This document shows, piece by piece, positions 9,013 to 17,638 of a stretch of DNA of 64,000 bases. Made by a program: the position numbers and the translations under genes. The notes under the pieces are model-generated. The model saw only the letters and a program-made list of their open reading frames with translations. It did not search any database and had not been told where the DNA came from. Source of the DNA: Paraburkholderia sejongensis (GTDB taxonomy: Bacteria; Pseudomonadota; Gammaproteobacteria; Burkholderiales; Burkholderiaceae); NCBI RefSeq assembly GCF_020880815.1, contig NZ_JAJITD010000007.1, positions 339,304-403,303 on the forward strand, read 5' to 3'. Position 1 is the first letter of the stretch. Each line of letters opens with the position of its first letter.

Positions 9013-9972
9013 ATGAGCATTGCGGATACGACTCTCGCCGAAGCGGAGATCCTGCTGGCCCAGCCACGCGGGTTCTGCGCCGGCGTCGACCGGGCCATCG
9101 AGATCGTCGAGCGCGCCATCAAGCTGCACGGCTCGCCGATCTACGTGCGTCACGAAATCGTTCACAACGTGTATGTGGTCGAAGACCTGCGAAAGAAGGG
9201 AGCGATCTTCATCGAGCGGCTCGAAGAAGTGCCGCCCGGCAACACGGTGATCTTCAGCGCGCATGGCGTGTCGAAAGCCGTGCGCTCGGAGGCGGAGTCG
9301 CGTGGGTTGCGGGTCTATGACGCCACCTGTCCGCTCGTCACCAAGGTGCATATCGAAGTCGCGAAAATGCGTCAGGACGGCTTCGACATCGTGATGATCG
9401 GCCACAAGGGTCATCCGGAAGTCGAAGGCACGATGGGGCAGGCGGCCCAGGGCATGCATCTCGTCGAAGATATCGAGGACGTGCAGGCGTTGCAGCTCGC
9501 CGACCCCGAGCGCATCGCGTTCGTCACGCAAACCACGCTGTCGGTCGACGACGCCGCCGAAATCATCGGTGCGCTGAAGGCCAAGTATCCGTCTATCCGC
9601 GAGCCCAAAAAGCAGGACATCTGCTACGCGACGCAGAACCGTCAGGACGCGGTGAAGTTCATGGCGCCGCAGTGCGATGTCGTGATTGTCGTCGGCAGTC
9701 CGAATAGCTCGAATTCCAATCGCTTGCGCGAACTGGCCGAAAAGCTCGGCGTGCCGGCCTACATGGTCGATTCGCCCGACCAGATCGATCCGGTCTGGGT
9801 CGAGGGCAAGCGCCGCATCGGCGTGACGGCCGGCGCGTCGGCGCCCGAAGTGCTCGCACAGGCCGTGATCGGGCGGCTGCGCGAACTCGGCGTGCGCAAC
9901 GTGCGCGCGCTCGACGGCATCGAGGAAAACATCGCGTTTCCGCTCCCGCGCGGACTCGGTCTGCCCGCCTGA
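9013..9972 (+). CDS. ispH: 4-hydroxy-3-methylbut-2-enyl diphosphate reductase IspH
   Basis: Last step of the MEP isoprenoid pathway: reduces HMBPP to IPP and DMAPP. [4Fe-4S] enzyme, 319 residues. The cluster Cys signatures are PRGFCAG (Cys22), DATCPLV and QDICYATQNR. The HEIVHN and VVGSPNSSNSNRL segments of the active site are also present. The start ATG lies 2 bp after the fkpB stop, so the two are co-transcribed. A clean terminator follows. Confidence 0.98.
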   Translation: MSIADTTLAEAEILLAQPRGFCAGVDRAIEIVERAIKLHGSPIYVRHEIVHNVYVVEDLRKKGAIFIERLEEVPPGNTVIFSAHGVSKAVRSEAESRGLRVYDATCPLVTKVHIEVAKMRQDGFDIVMIGHKGHPEVEGTMGQAAQGMHLVEDIEDVQALQLADPERIAFVTQTTLSVDDAAEIIGALKAKYPSIREPKKQDICYATQNRQDAVKFMAPQCDVVIVVGSPNSSNSNRLRELAEKLGVPAYMVDSPDQIDPVWVEGKRRIGVTAGASAPEVLAQAVIGRLRELGVRNVRALDGIEENIAFPLPRGLGLPA

Positions 9973-9994
9973 CCTGCCGCCGCTTTGTTGTAAG

Positions 9995-10022
9995 AAAACG
10001 CACCCGAGGGTGCGTTTTTTTT
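9995..10022 (+). terminator. Intrinsic terminator after ispH
   Basis: Stem AAAACGCACC / GGTGCGTTTT with a CGAG loop, followed by eight T residues. Confidence 0.9.
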
Positions 10023-10513
10023 ATGGCTCGGCCTTCGCCACGCGACCCATTATTAAGTGACAGACCGCGCTAAAGTGGCGCGGCGAGTGTCCTCGCCCAC
10101 AAATTATTTTTGAAAAGCGATCGGGTCTTTTTATCATTTTCCGTAATGTGACCCCGTTTATCGGGCGCTTACTCCACGCGATCGGGTTTAATGATGCACT
10201 GAATTAGTGCCTTCTATCTCATGACGCTCAAACGAGGGTTCCGCGCAAAGCCAGGCCTATCCGGCATTTCGCGTGACCATCCGCAACAGTTGATGCGGCT
10301 AGGCTTTGAGCCGGTGCAACTGGTGCACGAAAAAGGATCGCAACCGGGTTGCGCTTTTTCATCTATTTGGCTCTCAAAATGAGGTTGCAATGCAGGAAAA
10401 CCCTGCCGTTTCAACAATATTGCCACTCGCATAATTGGAGTTACAATGCGCGCGTTCTCAAGGCCTTAAGGTCCTGAACAGTGGATTTTGCAAGGCGCGG
10501 GAGACCTTATTTA
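10023..10513 (+). promoter_or_regulatory. Structured non-coding region upstream of livK with NtrC-like palindromes
   Basis: No convincing gene in 490 bp. It contains TGCACT-GAATT-AGTGCC (10195-10211), which matches the NtrC-type pattern TGCACY-N5-RGTGCA at 11 of 12 positions. A second dyad is GTGCA-ACTGG-TGCAC, around 10314-10328. A terminator-like hairpin CGCAA-CCGGG-TTGCG followed by five Ts ends at 10359. The decamer GCGATCGGGT occurs twice, near 10118 and 10179. A reading frame at 10219 (53 codons) runs through the hairpin and looks fortuitous. Nitrogen control of the transporter is an inference. Confidence 0.4.
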
Positions 10514-11713
10514 ATGCGAGTCAAATTTGCTTACGCCGTGTCGATCGCGGCCGCGGTTGCGATGCTGACCGCGTGCGGCAAGAAACCGGATGGCGAAGCG
10601 GGTGCGGGCGCGTCGGCGGCCTCGGCGCCGGTCGCTGCCGCGAGCGAAGCGACTATCGTGAAGATCGGTCATGCAGCCCCGTTGACGGGCGGCATCGCGC
10701 ATCTGGGCAAGGACAATGAAAATGGCGCGCGCCTCGCGGTCGAGGAAATCAACGCCCAGGGTTTGACGATCGACGGCCATAAGATTGAGTTGCAGCTCGA
10801 CGCGCAGGACGATGCGGCGGATCCGAAAACGGGCACCGGCGTCGCGCAGAAGCTGGTCGACGATCATGTGGTCGCGGTGGTTGGCCATCTGAACTCCGGC
10901 GTGTCGATTCCGGCCTCGAAGATCTATCGCGACGCGAGCATCGTGCAGATCTCGCCGTCGTCGACCAATCCGGCCTACACGCAGCAAGGTTTCAAGACGA
11001 CCTACCGGGTGGTCGCCACCGACGCGCAGCAGGGTCCGGCGCTCGCCAATTACGCGACCAAGGCGCTCGGCGCCAAACGCATCGCGGTGGTGGACGATGC
11101 GACCGCCTACGGCAAGGGCCTCGCGGACGAATTCGCGAAGACCGTCGAAGCGGCCGGCGCGAAGATCGTCGCGCGCGAGGCGACCAACGACAAGGCCACG
11201 GATTTCCGGGCCATCCTCACGAAGATCAAGAGTGTTCAGCCGGACGTCATCATGTTCGGCGGCATGGACGCGACGGGCGGGCCGTTTACGAAGCAGGCGG
11301 CGGCGCTCGGTATCAGGGCAAAAATCCTTGGCGGCGACGGTGTGTGTACCGACAAGGTAGGTGAGCTGGCGGGTACCGCCGTGCAAAACCTGGTCTGTTC
11401 GGAGGCGGGACTCGCGCTCTCCAGAATGGACAGGGGAGCGGACTTCGAAAAGAAGTACGAGGACCGTTTCCACACACCGGTGCAGATTTACGCGCCGTTT
11501 ACGTATGACGCTGTGTACGTGATCGTCGATGCAATGAAGCGCGCCAATTCGATCGAGGCGCCCAAGGTGCTGGCTGCGATGCCGTCGACCGACTACAACG
11601 GAGTAATCGGCCACATCGCGTTCGACGACAAGGGTGATTTGAAAGAGGGCGCCATTACGCTTTACGACTTCAAGGACGGCAAGAAAGCGGTTCTCGACGT
11701 CGTCAAGATGTGA
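10514..11713 (+). CDS. livK: Branched-chain amino acid ABC transporter substrate-binding lipoprotein
   Basis: Extracytoplasmic binding component of a Leu/Ile/Val-type importer. The ATG at 10514 gives a lipoprotein signal (MRVKFAYAVSIAAAVAMLTAC) with lipidated Cys21, followed by a Gly/Ala linker and the periplasmic binding fold of the Leu/Ile/Val-binding family (IGHAAPLTGG, GVVAVVGHLNSG-like segments, QISPSSTNP). 399 residues. Having a lipid anchor rather than a free periplasmic form is a minor departure from the E. coli LivJ/LivK model. It lies upstream of livHMGF but is separated from them by a terminator hairpin. Substrate range beyond branched-chain amino acids cannot be read from sequence. 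Confidence 0.92.
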   Translation: MRVKFAYAVSIAAAVAMLTACGKKPDGEAGAGASAASAPVAAASEATIVKIGHAAPLTGGIAHLGKDNENGARLAVEEINAQGLTIDGHKIELQLDAQDDAADPKTGTGVAQKLVDDHVVAVVGHLNSGVSIPASKIYRDASIVQISPSSTNPAYTQQGFKTTYRVVATDAQQGPALANYATKALGAKRIAVVDDATAYGKGLADEFAKTVEAAGAKIVAREATNDKATDFRAILTKIKSVQPDVIMFGGMDATGGPFTKQAAALGIRAKILGGDGVCTDKVGELAGTAVQNLVCSEAGLALSRMDRGADFEKKYEDRFHTPVQIYAPFTYDAVYVIVDAMKRANSIEAPKVLAAMPSTDYNGVIGHIAFDDKGDLKEGAITLYDFKDGKKAVLDVVKM

Positions 11714-11732
11714 TGACGGGACGTTTGGCCTG

Positions 11733-11765
11733 ACGGCACCGACACCATCCAACGGTGCCGTTTTT
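11733..11765 (+). terminator. Terminator hairpin between livK and livH
   Basis: Stem ACGGCACC / GGTGCCGT with a 13-nt loop, then TTTTT. Partial termination here would make the binding protein more abundant than the membrane components. Confidence 0.7.
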
Positions 11766-11943
11766 GCATCCGCCGATGGCGAGCCCGCGACCGCATCACG
11801 GTCGGCAGGGCGAACCGGCAGCGGATAACCCTTACCGGTCTTTTATATCAGTACCCGCAGTGCCGTTGAGATTTTCGTCGCGCATCACCGCCCACCGGCC
11901 GATGACGAGCGTGAATCCAGTCGCACGGGCTAAGGAGCATTAA

Positions 11944-12894
11944 ATGGATATTTTCATCCAGCAGATCCTGAATGGACTGGTGCTTGGCAGTGTCTACGCC
12001 ATCATCGCACTAGGCTATACGATGGTTTACGGCATTCTGGGCATCATCAACTTCGCGCACGGCGATGTGTTGATGGTCGGCGCGATGGTTGCGCTGTCCG
12101 CGATAGGCGTGCTGCAGAACCACTTCCCCGGCCTCGGCAACGTGCCGACGCTGATCATTGCGCTGATCATCGCGGCGGTGGTCTGCTCGGTGGTCGGCTA
12201 CACGATCGAGCGGGTCGCGTACCGGCCGCTGCGGCGCGCGCCGCGTCTGGCGCCGCTGATCACCGCGATCGGTGTGTCGATCCTGCTGCAGACGCTCGCG
12301 ATGATGATCTGGTCGCGCAACCCGCTGCCGTTCCCGCAACTGCTGCCGACCGATCCGATCAACGTGATCAAGGCCACCGACACCACGCCCGGCGCGGTGA
12401 TCTCGATGACTGAAATCGTCATCATCGTGGTCGCGTTCCTCGTGATGGGCGGGCTGCTGCTGCTCGTGCACAAGACCAGGCTCGGCCGCGCGATGCGGGC
12501 GATCGCGGAGAACCCGAACGTCGCGAGCCTGATGGGCGTGAATCCGAACTTCGTGATTTCAGCGACCTTCATGATCGGCTCGGCGCTGGCCGCGCTGGCC
12601 GGCGTGATGATCGCGTCGGAATACGGCAACGCGCACTTCTATATGGGCTTCATCCCCGGCCTGAAGGCCTTCACCGCGGCGGTGCTGGGCGGGATCGGCA
12701 ACCTCGGCGGCGCGATGGTCGGCGGCGTGCTGCTGGGCCTGATCGAGCAGCTGGGCGCCGGCTATATCGGCAATCTCACGGGCGGCGTCTTCGGCAGCAA
12801 CTACCAGGACGTGTTCGCGTTCATCGTGCTGATCGTCGTGCTGGTGTTCCGTCCGTCGGGTCTGCTCGGCGAACGTGTCGCGGATCGCGCCTGA
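11944..12894 (+). CDS. livH: Branched-chain amino acid ABC transporter permease LivH
   Basis: Inner-membrane permease, 316 residues, with about eight hydrophobic segments. Family signatures include NGLVLGSVYAIIALGYTMVYG at the N-terminus, INFAHGD, ERVAYRPLRRAPRLAPLI and the cytoplasmic EAA-like loop GRAMRAIAENPNVASLMG. The C-terminus ends FRPSGLLGERV. The start ATG at 11944 has AAGGAG seven bases upstream. First gene of the livHMGF block. Confidence 0.95.
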   Translation: MDIFIQQILNGLVLGSVYAIIALGYTMVYGILGIINFAHGDVLMVGAMVALSAIGVLQNHFPGLGNVPTLIIALIIAAVVCSVVGYTIERVAYRPLRRAPRLAPLITAIGVSILLQTLAMMIWSRNPLPFPQLLPTDPINVIKATDTTPGAVISMTEIVIIVVAFLVMGGLLLLVHKTRLGRAMRAIAENPNVASLMGVNPNFVISATFMIGSALAALAGVMIASEYGNAHFYMGFIPGLKAFTAAVLGGIGNLGGAMVGGVLLGLIEQLGAGYIGNLTGGVFGSNYQDVFAFIVLIVVLVFRPSGLLGERVADRA

Positions 12895-12914
12895 TCCCGG
12901 GCCCTAAGGAGTAA

Positions 12915-14090
12915 ATGAACATGACCTCAATTCAACCGATCGAGCCGTCGACGACGCTGATCCCCGAAAAGAATCCGGCGAAGACGCTGACCGTCGGCAT
13001 CATCACCGCGATCCTCGTGATCGCGGCGCCGATCATCATCGGCACCGCGGGCGGCAATTACTGGGTGCGCGTGCTGGACTTCGCGATGCTGTACGTGATG
13101 CTCGCGCTGGGCCTGAACGTGGTGGTCGGCTTCGCCGGCCTGCTCGACCTGGGCTACATCGCGTTCTACGCGATCGGCGCGTACACGGCGGCGCTGCTGA
13201 GCTCGCCGCACCTGACCTCGCAGTTCGAGTGGATCGGGGCGCTTGCGCCGCACGGCCTGCACACGCCGATCTGGATCATCGTGCCGATCGCGATGGCGCT
13301 CGCGGCGCTGTTCGGGATTCTGCTCGGTGCGCCGACTTTGCGTCTGCGCGGCGACTATCTGGCGATCGTGACCCTCGGCTTCGGGGAAATCGTGCGGATC
13401 TTCATGAACAACCTCGACCGTCCGGTGAACATCACCAACGGCCCGAAGGGGATCACGGGTATCGATCCGGTGCAGATCGGCGGCTTCAGCCTGTCGCAAT
13501 CGCACTCGCTGTTCGGCCTGCAGTTTCCGTCGGTGTACGGGTATTACTACCTGTTCGTGCTGTGCGCGCTGTTCGTGATCTGGGTCTGTACGCGTCTGCA
13601 GCATTCGCGTATCGGCCGCGCATGGGCGGCGATCCGCGAAGACGAAATCGCCGCCAAGGCGATGGGCATCAACACCCGTAACGTGAAGCTCCTCGCGTTC
13701 GCAATGGGCGCGTCGTTCGGCGGTCTGTCGGGCGCGATGTTCGGCGCGTTCCAGGGCTTCGTGTCGCCGGAATCGTTCACCTTCTGGGAATCGGTCGTGG
13801 TGCTCGCCTGCGTGGTGCTCGGCGGCATGGGCCATATCCCCGGCGTGATTCTCGGCGCGGTGCTGCTCGCGGTGTTCCCGGAATTCCTGCGCTCGACGAT
13901 GGGTCCGCTGCAGAACATGATCTTCGGCCATGAAATTGTGGATACCGAAGTGATCCGTCAGCTGCTGTACGGTCTGGCGATGGTCGTGATCATGCTGTAT
14001 CGCTCGGAAGGCCTGTGGCCGGCGCCGAAGCACGAAGACAAGATTGCGAAGCTGGCGAAGCGCAACGGCAAGAAGCCGGTGCGCGCGTAA
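12915..14090 (+). CDS. livM: Branched-chain amino acid ABC transporter permease LivM
   Basis: Second permease of the transporter, 391 residues. It has an N-terminal extension of about 25 polar residues, then multiple membrane helices. Family motifs are LNVVVGFAGLLDLGY, LRGDYLAIVTLGFGEI and the coupling loop GRAWAAIREDEIAAKAMGIN. Two ATGs compete, at 12915 and 12921. The ribosome site AAGGAG (12906-12911) sits 3 nt from the first and 9 nt from the second, so 12921 may be the real start. Short intergenic gaps to livH and livG indicate one transcript. Confidence 0.95.
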   Translation: MNMTSIQPIEPSTTLIPEKNPAKTLTVGIITAILVIAAPIIIGTAGGNYWVRVLDFAMLYVMLALGLNVVVGFAGLLDLGYIAFYAIGAYTAALLSSPHLTSQFEWIGALAPHGLHTPIWIIVPIAMALAALFGILLGAPTLRLRGDYLAIVTLGFGEIVRIFMNNLDRPVNITNGPKGITGIDPVQIGGFSLSQSHSLFGLQFPSVYGYYYLFVLCALFVIWVCTRLQHSRIGRAWAAIREDEIAAKAMGINTRNVKLLAFAMGASFGGLSGAMFGAFQGFVSPESFTFWESVVVLACVVLGGMGHIPGVILGAVLLAVFPEFLRSTMGPLQNMIFGHEIVDTEVIRQLLYGLAMVVIMLYRSEGLWPAPKHEDKIAKLAKRNGKKPVRA

Positions 14091-14110
14091 CGCGCGGTGG
14101 AGAAAAAGAC

Positions 14111-14923
14111 ATGAGCGATAACGTAAGCAACAACGCGGTGAAGGGCTTCGCGAACACGCCGATCCGCCTTTCGGTGAAGGGCGTGAACAAGCGTTTCGGT
14201 GGCCTGCAGGCACTCTCCGAGGTCGGTCTGGAGATCAAGGCCGGGCAGATTTACGGCCTGATCGGCCCGAACGGTGCCGGCAAGACGACCTTCTTCAACG
14301 TGATTACCGGGCTGTACACGCCGGACTCGGGCGAATTCAAGCTCGACGGCGAGAACTACACGCCGACCGCGGTCTATCAGGTCGCGAAGGCGGGGATCGC
14401 GCGCACGTTCCAGAACATCCGTCTGTTCGGCGGGATGACCGCGCTCGAAAACGTGATGGTCGGCCGCCACGTGCGCACGAAGCACGGGCTGCTCGGCGCG
14501 GTGTTCCAGACGCCGGCCGAGCGCAAGGAAGAGCGCGAAATCAAGGAGCGCGCGCTGGAGCTGCTCGAGTACGTCGGCATTGCGCAGTATGCGGACTTCA
14601 CGTCGCGCAACCTGTCGTACGGTCACCAGCGGCGTCTGGAGATCGCGCGTGCATTGGCGACCGATCCGAAGCTGCTCGCGCTGGATGAGCCGGCCGCCGG
14701 CATGAACGCGACGGAAAAGGTCGAGCTGACCAAGCTGCTCGACAAGATCCGCGCGGACGGCAAGACGATCCTCTTGATCGAGCACGACGTGAAGCTGGTG
14801 ATGGGTCTGTGCAACCAGATGACGGTGCTCGACTACGGCAAGGTGATTGCGCAAGGTCTGCCGCAAGACGTGCAGAAGGATCCTAAGGTGATCGAAGCTT
14901 ATCTGGGTGCGGGAGTCCACTGA
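14111..14923 (+). CDS. livG: Branched-chain amino acid ABC transporter ATP-binding protein LivG
   Basis: ATPase subunit, 270 residues, cytosolic face. Walker A is GPNGAGKT; the Q-loop lies in ARTFQNIRLFG; the signature is LSYGHQRRLEIARALA, the LSYG variant usual for LivG; Walker B is LLALDEPAAGMN; the switch His is in LIEHDVKLV. The start chosen is ATG 14111 (MSDNVSNN), 20 bp after livM. The stop TGA overlaps the livF ATG (TGATG). Confidence 0.96.
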   Translation: MSDNVSNNAVKGFANTPIRLSVKGVNKRFGGLQALSEVGLEIKAGQIYGLIGPNGAGKTTFFNVITGLYTPDSGEFKLDGENYTPTAVYQVAKAGIARTFQNIRLFGGMTALENVMVGRHVRTKHGLLGAVFQTPAERKEEREIKERALELLEYVGIAQYADFTSRNLSYGHQRRLEIARALATDPKLLALDEPAAGMNATEKVELTKLLDKIRADGKTILLIEHDVKLVMGLCNQMTVLDYGKVIAQGLPQDVQKDPKVIEAYLGAGVH

Positions 14924-15645
14924 TGTCCACGACGCAAGCAATGTTGAAAATCAAGGGCCTGCAGGTCAACTACGGTGGCATCCAGGCGGTCAAGGGCGTC
15001 GATCTCGAAGTCGGTCAGGGCGAACTCGTCACGTTGATCGGCGCGAACGGCGCGGGCAAGACCACCACGATGAAGGCGATCACCGGTCTGAAGGCCTATG
15101 CCGCCGGCGACATCGAGTACATGGGTCAGTCGATCAAGGGGCTGCCCGCGCACGAACTGCTCAAGCGCGGTCTGGCGATGGTGCCGGAAGGGCGCGGGAT
15201 CTTCGCGCGGATGTCGATCGTCGAGAACATGCAGATGGGCGCGTATCTGCGCAACGACAGGGACGGGGTCGAGAAGGACGTCGACCGCATGTTCGGTTTT
15301 TTCCCGCGTCTGAAGGAGCGCGCATCGCAATACGCGGGCACGCTCTCGGGCGGCGAACAGCAGATGCTGGCGATGGCGCGCGCGATCATCTCGCGGCCGA
15401 AGCTGTTGCTGCTGGACGAGCCGTCGATGGGCCTGTCGCCGATCATGGTCGAGAAGATCTTCGAAGTGGTGCGGGCGATTTCGTCGGAAGGGATGACCGT
15501 GCTGCTGGTCGAGCAGAACGCGCGTCTGGCGCTGCAGGCGGCCAATCGCGGCTACGTGATGGACTCCGGTCTCATCACGATGTCGGGCGACGCGAAGCAG
15601 ATGCTCGATGATCCGAAGGTTCGGGCTGCTTATTTGGGCGAGTAA
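14923..15645 (+). CDS. livF: Branched-chain amino acid ABC transporter ATP-binding protein LivF
   Basis: Second ATPase subunit, 240 residues. Walker A is GANGAGKT, the signature is LSGGEQQMLAMARA, Walker B is LLLLDEPSMGLSP, and LVEQNA replaces the switch-His segment as usual in LivF. It overlaps livG by one base and closes the operon, followed by a long bidirectional hairpin. Confidence 0.96.
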   Translation: MSTTQAMLKIKGLQVNYGGIQAVKGVDLEVGQGELVTLIGANGAGKTTTMKAITGLKAYAAGDIEYMGQSIKGLPAHELLKRGLAMVPEGRGIFARMSIVENMQMGAYLRNDRDGVEKDVDRMFGFFPRLKERASQYAGTLSGGEQQMLAMARAIISRPKLLLLDEPSMGLSPIMVEKIFEVVRAISSEGMTVLLVEQNARLALQAANRGYVMDSGLITMSGDAKQMLDDPKVRAAYLGE

Positions 15646-15674
15646 GCGCGATCGGTAGGCGTCGCTTACCGATG

Positions 15675-15720
15675 AAAAAAGGCCGCATGCGTTAAGCAAC
15701 GCATGCGGCCTTTTTGTTTT
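15675..15720. terminator. Bidirectional terminator after livF
   Basis: A perfect 13-bp stem GGCCGCATGCGTT / AACGCATGCGGCC (15681-15693 with 15698-15710) is flanked by AAAAAA and TTTTTGTTTT. It lies between convergent livF and the acetyltransferase gene. Confidence 0.9.
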
Positions 15721-15738
15721 CGAAGCGCTTCGATTCTG

Positions 15739-16200
15739 TTACGCCGCGTCCGCGAATTTGCCGAGCCGTTTGCCCAGACTGATCACCGCATCGGCGCGAT
15801 ACCCGAGCGCCTCGTAAAACGCCTGGATGTCGGCCTTCGCCGACAGAACCTGCAGGTTCAGCTTCGGACAACCGAGCCCGGTCAGCACGCTCTCGACGTG
15901 CGCGACCAGACGCGTGCCGATCCCATGACGTCGCAGCGCTTCATCGACCGCGAGCGAATACAGCCAGCCGCGGTGGCCGTCGTAGCCGCCCATCACGGTG
16001 CCGACGATGCGCCCGTCGAGCACCGCGACGAAGAACAGCTCCGGCTGTGTGGCCAGCTTGTTCTCGATCGACAGCCGAGGATTGCGCTGCGGCCGCGTCG
16101 CGTCGCGGTACTCGGGAAACGCCTGCTGCCACAACGCGATCACCGCTTCGGTATCGCCCGCGTCGAAGCGGCGGATCGACAGCAACGTGTTGGTCGTCAT
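15739..16200 (-). CDS. GNAT-family N-acetyltransferase
   Basis: Acetyl-CoA-dependent acetyltransferase of about 153 residues, similar in layout to E. coli YpeA. The GNAT core is visible: LYSLAVDEALRRHGIGTRLVAHVE (motif A, RHGIGT as the R/Q-x-x-G-x-G/A loop), then FYEALGYRAD. ATG 16200 is preferred over the upstream GTG 16206, because GGAG lies 9 nt before the ATG but only 3 nt before the GTG. It sits 19 bp downstream of argD on the same strand, so it is probably co-transcribed. The substrate is unknown. Confidence 0.88.
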   Translation of the reverse strand: MTTNTLLSIRRFDAGDTEAVIALWQQAFPEYRDATRPQRNPRLSIENKLATQPELFFVAVLDGRIVGTVMGGYDGHRGWLYSLAVDEALRRHGIGTRLVAHVESVLTGLGCPKLNLQVLSAKADIQAFYEALGYRADAVISLGKRLGKFADAA

Positions 16201-16219
16201 CGGCACGGTCTCCGGTCGA

Positions 16220-17404
16220 TTACAGCGAGTCGAGCACCGAGCGCAGCATCGCCATCATCTGGTCGATTTCTTCGGTCGTCACGTTCAGCGCCGGCATGAA
16301 GCGCAGCAGGTTCGGGCGCGCGGCGTTCAGCAGCACGCCGTCCGGCTGCATTTCGCGCGCCTTCTCGACGATCTGGTTGCCGATGTCCTTGCCGAGCAGC
16401 AGCGCGCGCAGCAGACCTTCGCCGCGCTCGCCGTTGAAGCCGCGTTCTTCCGACAGTTCGAGCAGCCTCGCGCGCAGATATTCGCCGCGCTCGCGCACGC
16501 CTTCGAGGAAGCCCGGCGCGGTCAGTTGCGAGATCACCGAATAGCCGACCGCGGTCATCAGCGGATTGCCGTTGTAGGTGCCGCCCTGATCGCCTGCTTC
16601 GAACACCGCGATTTCCTTCTTCGACAGCAGCGCCGCGAGCGGCACGCCGCCGCCGATGCCCTTGCCGAGCGTCATGATGTCCGGCTCGATGCCCGACAGC
16701 TCATACGCGAACAGCGTGCCCGCGCGGCCGCAACCGCTTTGCACTTCATCGACGATCAGCAGCAGGTTGTGCTTCTTCGTCAGTTCGCGAAGTTGCTGCA
16801 TGAATTCGCGCGTCGCCGGAATCACGCCGCCTTCGCCCTGGATCGGCTCGAGCATCACCGCGACGGTCTTCGCGTTGATCAGCTTTTCCACCGATGCGAT
16901 GTCGTTCAGGTCGGCCTTCGGGAAGCCCGGCACCTGCGGCGCGTAGATCGTGTCCCAGCCCGGCTTGCCGCTTGCCGACATCGTCGCGAGCGTGCGGCCG
17001 TGGAAGCTGTGATCGAACGTGATGATCTCGAACGCGCCGTCCTTGAACTTCTTGCCCCACTTGCGCGCGAGCTTGATCGCACCTTCGTTCGCTTCGGCGC
17101 CGCTGTTCGCGAAGAACACCTTGTCGAAGCAGCTGTGCTGCGTGAGCAGGCCCGCGAGTCTGGCCATCGGTTCGTTATAGAACGCCGGCGACGGGTTCAA
17201 CAGCAGCTTCGCCTGGGTGTTCAGCGCTTCGAGCATGCCGTCGTTGCAGTGGCCCAGACTGTTGACCGCCCAGCCCTGAATGAAATCCAGATAGCGCTTG
17301 CCGTTGTTGTCGTAGAGCCACGAGCCCTTGCCGTGCGTGAAAACGATGTCGGGCCGGTTCGTGATGTACATCAGCGACTCGATCGGATACTCATTGAAAT
17401 TCAT
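16220..17404 (-). CDS. argD: Acetylornithine aminotransferase (class III, PLP-dependent)
   Basis: Transaminates N-acetylglutamate semialdehyde in arginine (and often lysine) synthesis. 394 residues. Family signatures are LDFIQGWAVNSLGH, NSGAEANEGAIKLAR, FHGRTLATMSASG, EPIQGEGG, DEVQSGCGRAG and the PLP lysine segment TLGKGIGGGVPLAA. Catabolic ornithine or succinylornithine transaminases share these motifs, so ArgD is the best but not the only reading. The roughly 225-nt leader upstream contains an Arg-rich mini-ORF and an intrinsic terminator (see separate entries), which argues for an arginine-responsive biosynthetic role. Confidence 0.88.
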   Translation of the reverse strand: MNFNEYPIESLMYITNRPDIVFTHGKGSWLYDNNGKRYLDFIQGWAVNSLGHCNDGMLEALNTQAKLLLNPSPAFYNEPMARLAGLLTQHSCFDKVFFANSGAEANEGAIKLARKWGKKFKDGAFEIITFDHSFHGRTLATMSASGKPGWDTIYAPQVPGFPKADLNDIASVEKLINAKTVAVMLEPIQGEGGVIPATREFMQQLRELTKKHNLLLIVDEVQSGCGRAGTLFAYELSGIEPDIMTLGKGIGGGVPLAALLSKKEIAVFEAGDQGGTYNGNPLMTAVGYSVISQLTAPGFLEGVRERGEYLRARLLELSEERGFNGERGEGLLRALLLGKDIGNQIVEKAREMQPDGVLLNAARPNLLRFMPALNVTTEEIDQMMAMLRSVLDSL

Positions 17405-17490
17405 GACGGCAGGCTCCAGGCAAAAAGGTGAAAGCAGGGTGAAGGATCAAGTCGGTTCGGCGCGTCGAAAAAGGCGGCCGGAAAAACAGA

Positions 17491-17514
17491 AAAGCCACGG
17501 CAGGCCGTGGCTTT
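17491..17514 (-). terminator. Intrinsic terminator inside the argD leader (putative attenuator)
   Basis: A perfect 10-bp stem AAAGCCACGG / CCGTGGCTTT with a CCTG loop (minus strand) is followed by TCTGTTTTT. It lies about 87 nt before the argD ATG and about 117 nt after the predicted transcription start, so it would stop transcription before argD. Confidence 0.75.
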
Positions 17515-17531
17515 CATGATTCGAACAGCTT

Positions 17532-17576
17532 GCGCCGAAGTGGTGTGCGGCGCGAATCCGTGACGAAGCCAGCGGC
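17532..17576 (-). promoter_or_regulatory. Candidate antiterminator segment and pause hairpin in the argD leader
   Basis: GCCGCTGGCT (minus strand, 17576-17567) starts 4 nt after the mini-ORF stop. It can pair with AGCCACGGC in the terminator 5' arm (9 bp with one bulged C). A second stem GCGCCG / CGGCGC (17553-17532) lies between them. The pairing excludes the terminator, as in classical attenuation. No folding program was run. Confidence 0.45.
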
Positions 17577-17580
17577 GTCC

Positions 17581-17631
17581 CTAGGGGAGCGGCGAGCGGC
17601 GACGTCGGAGTTCGGACTGGATGCGGTTCAT
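17581..17631 (-). CDS. Putative 16-residue Arg-rich leader peptide of argD
   Basis: A mini-ORF of ATG plus 15 codons encodes MNRIQSELRRRRSPLP and ends in TAG. Residues 9-12 are four consecutive arginines (codons CGA CGT CGC CGC), with another Arg at position 3. There is no Shine-Dalgarno site. The predicted transcription start coincides with the A of the ATG, so it would be a leaderless message. Four tandem codons for the end product of the downstream pathway, followed by an intrinsic terminator, are the classical features of a transcription-attenuating leader peptide. Too short for homology to be meaningful; conservation is untested. Confidence 0.5.
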   Translation of the reverse strand: MNRIQSELRRRRSPLP

Positions 17632-17638
17632 GCGCGAA

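Noticed and set aside
10219..10380. 53-codon frame upstream of livK
   Set aside because: No ribosome site and it runs through a terminator-like hairpin.
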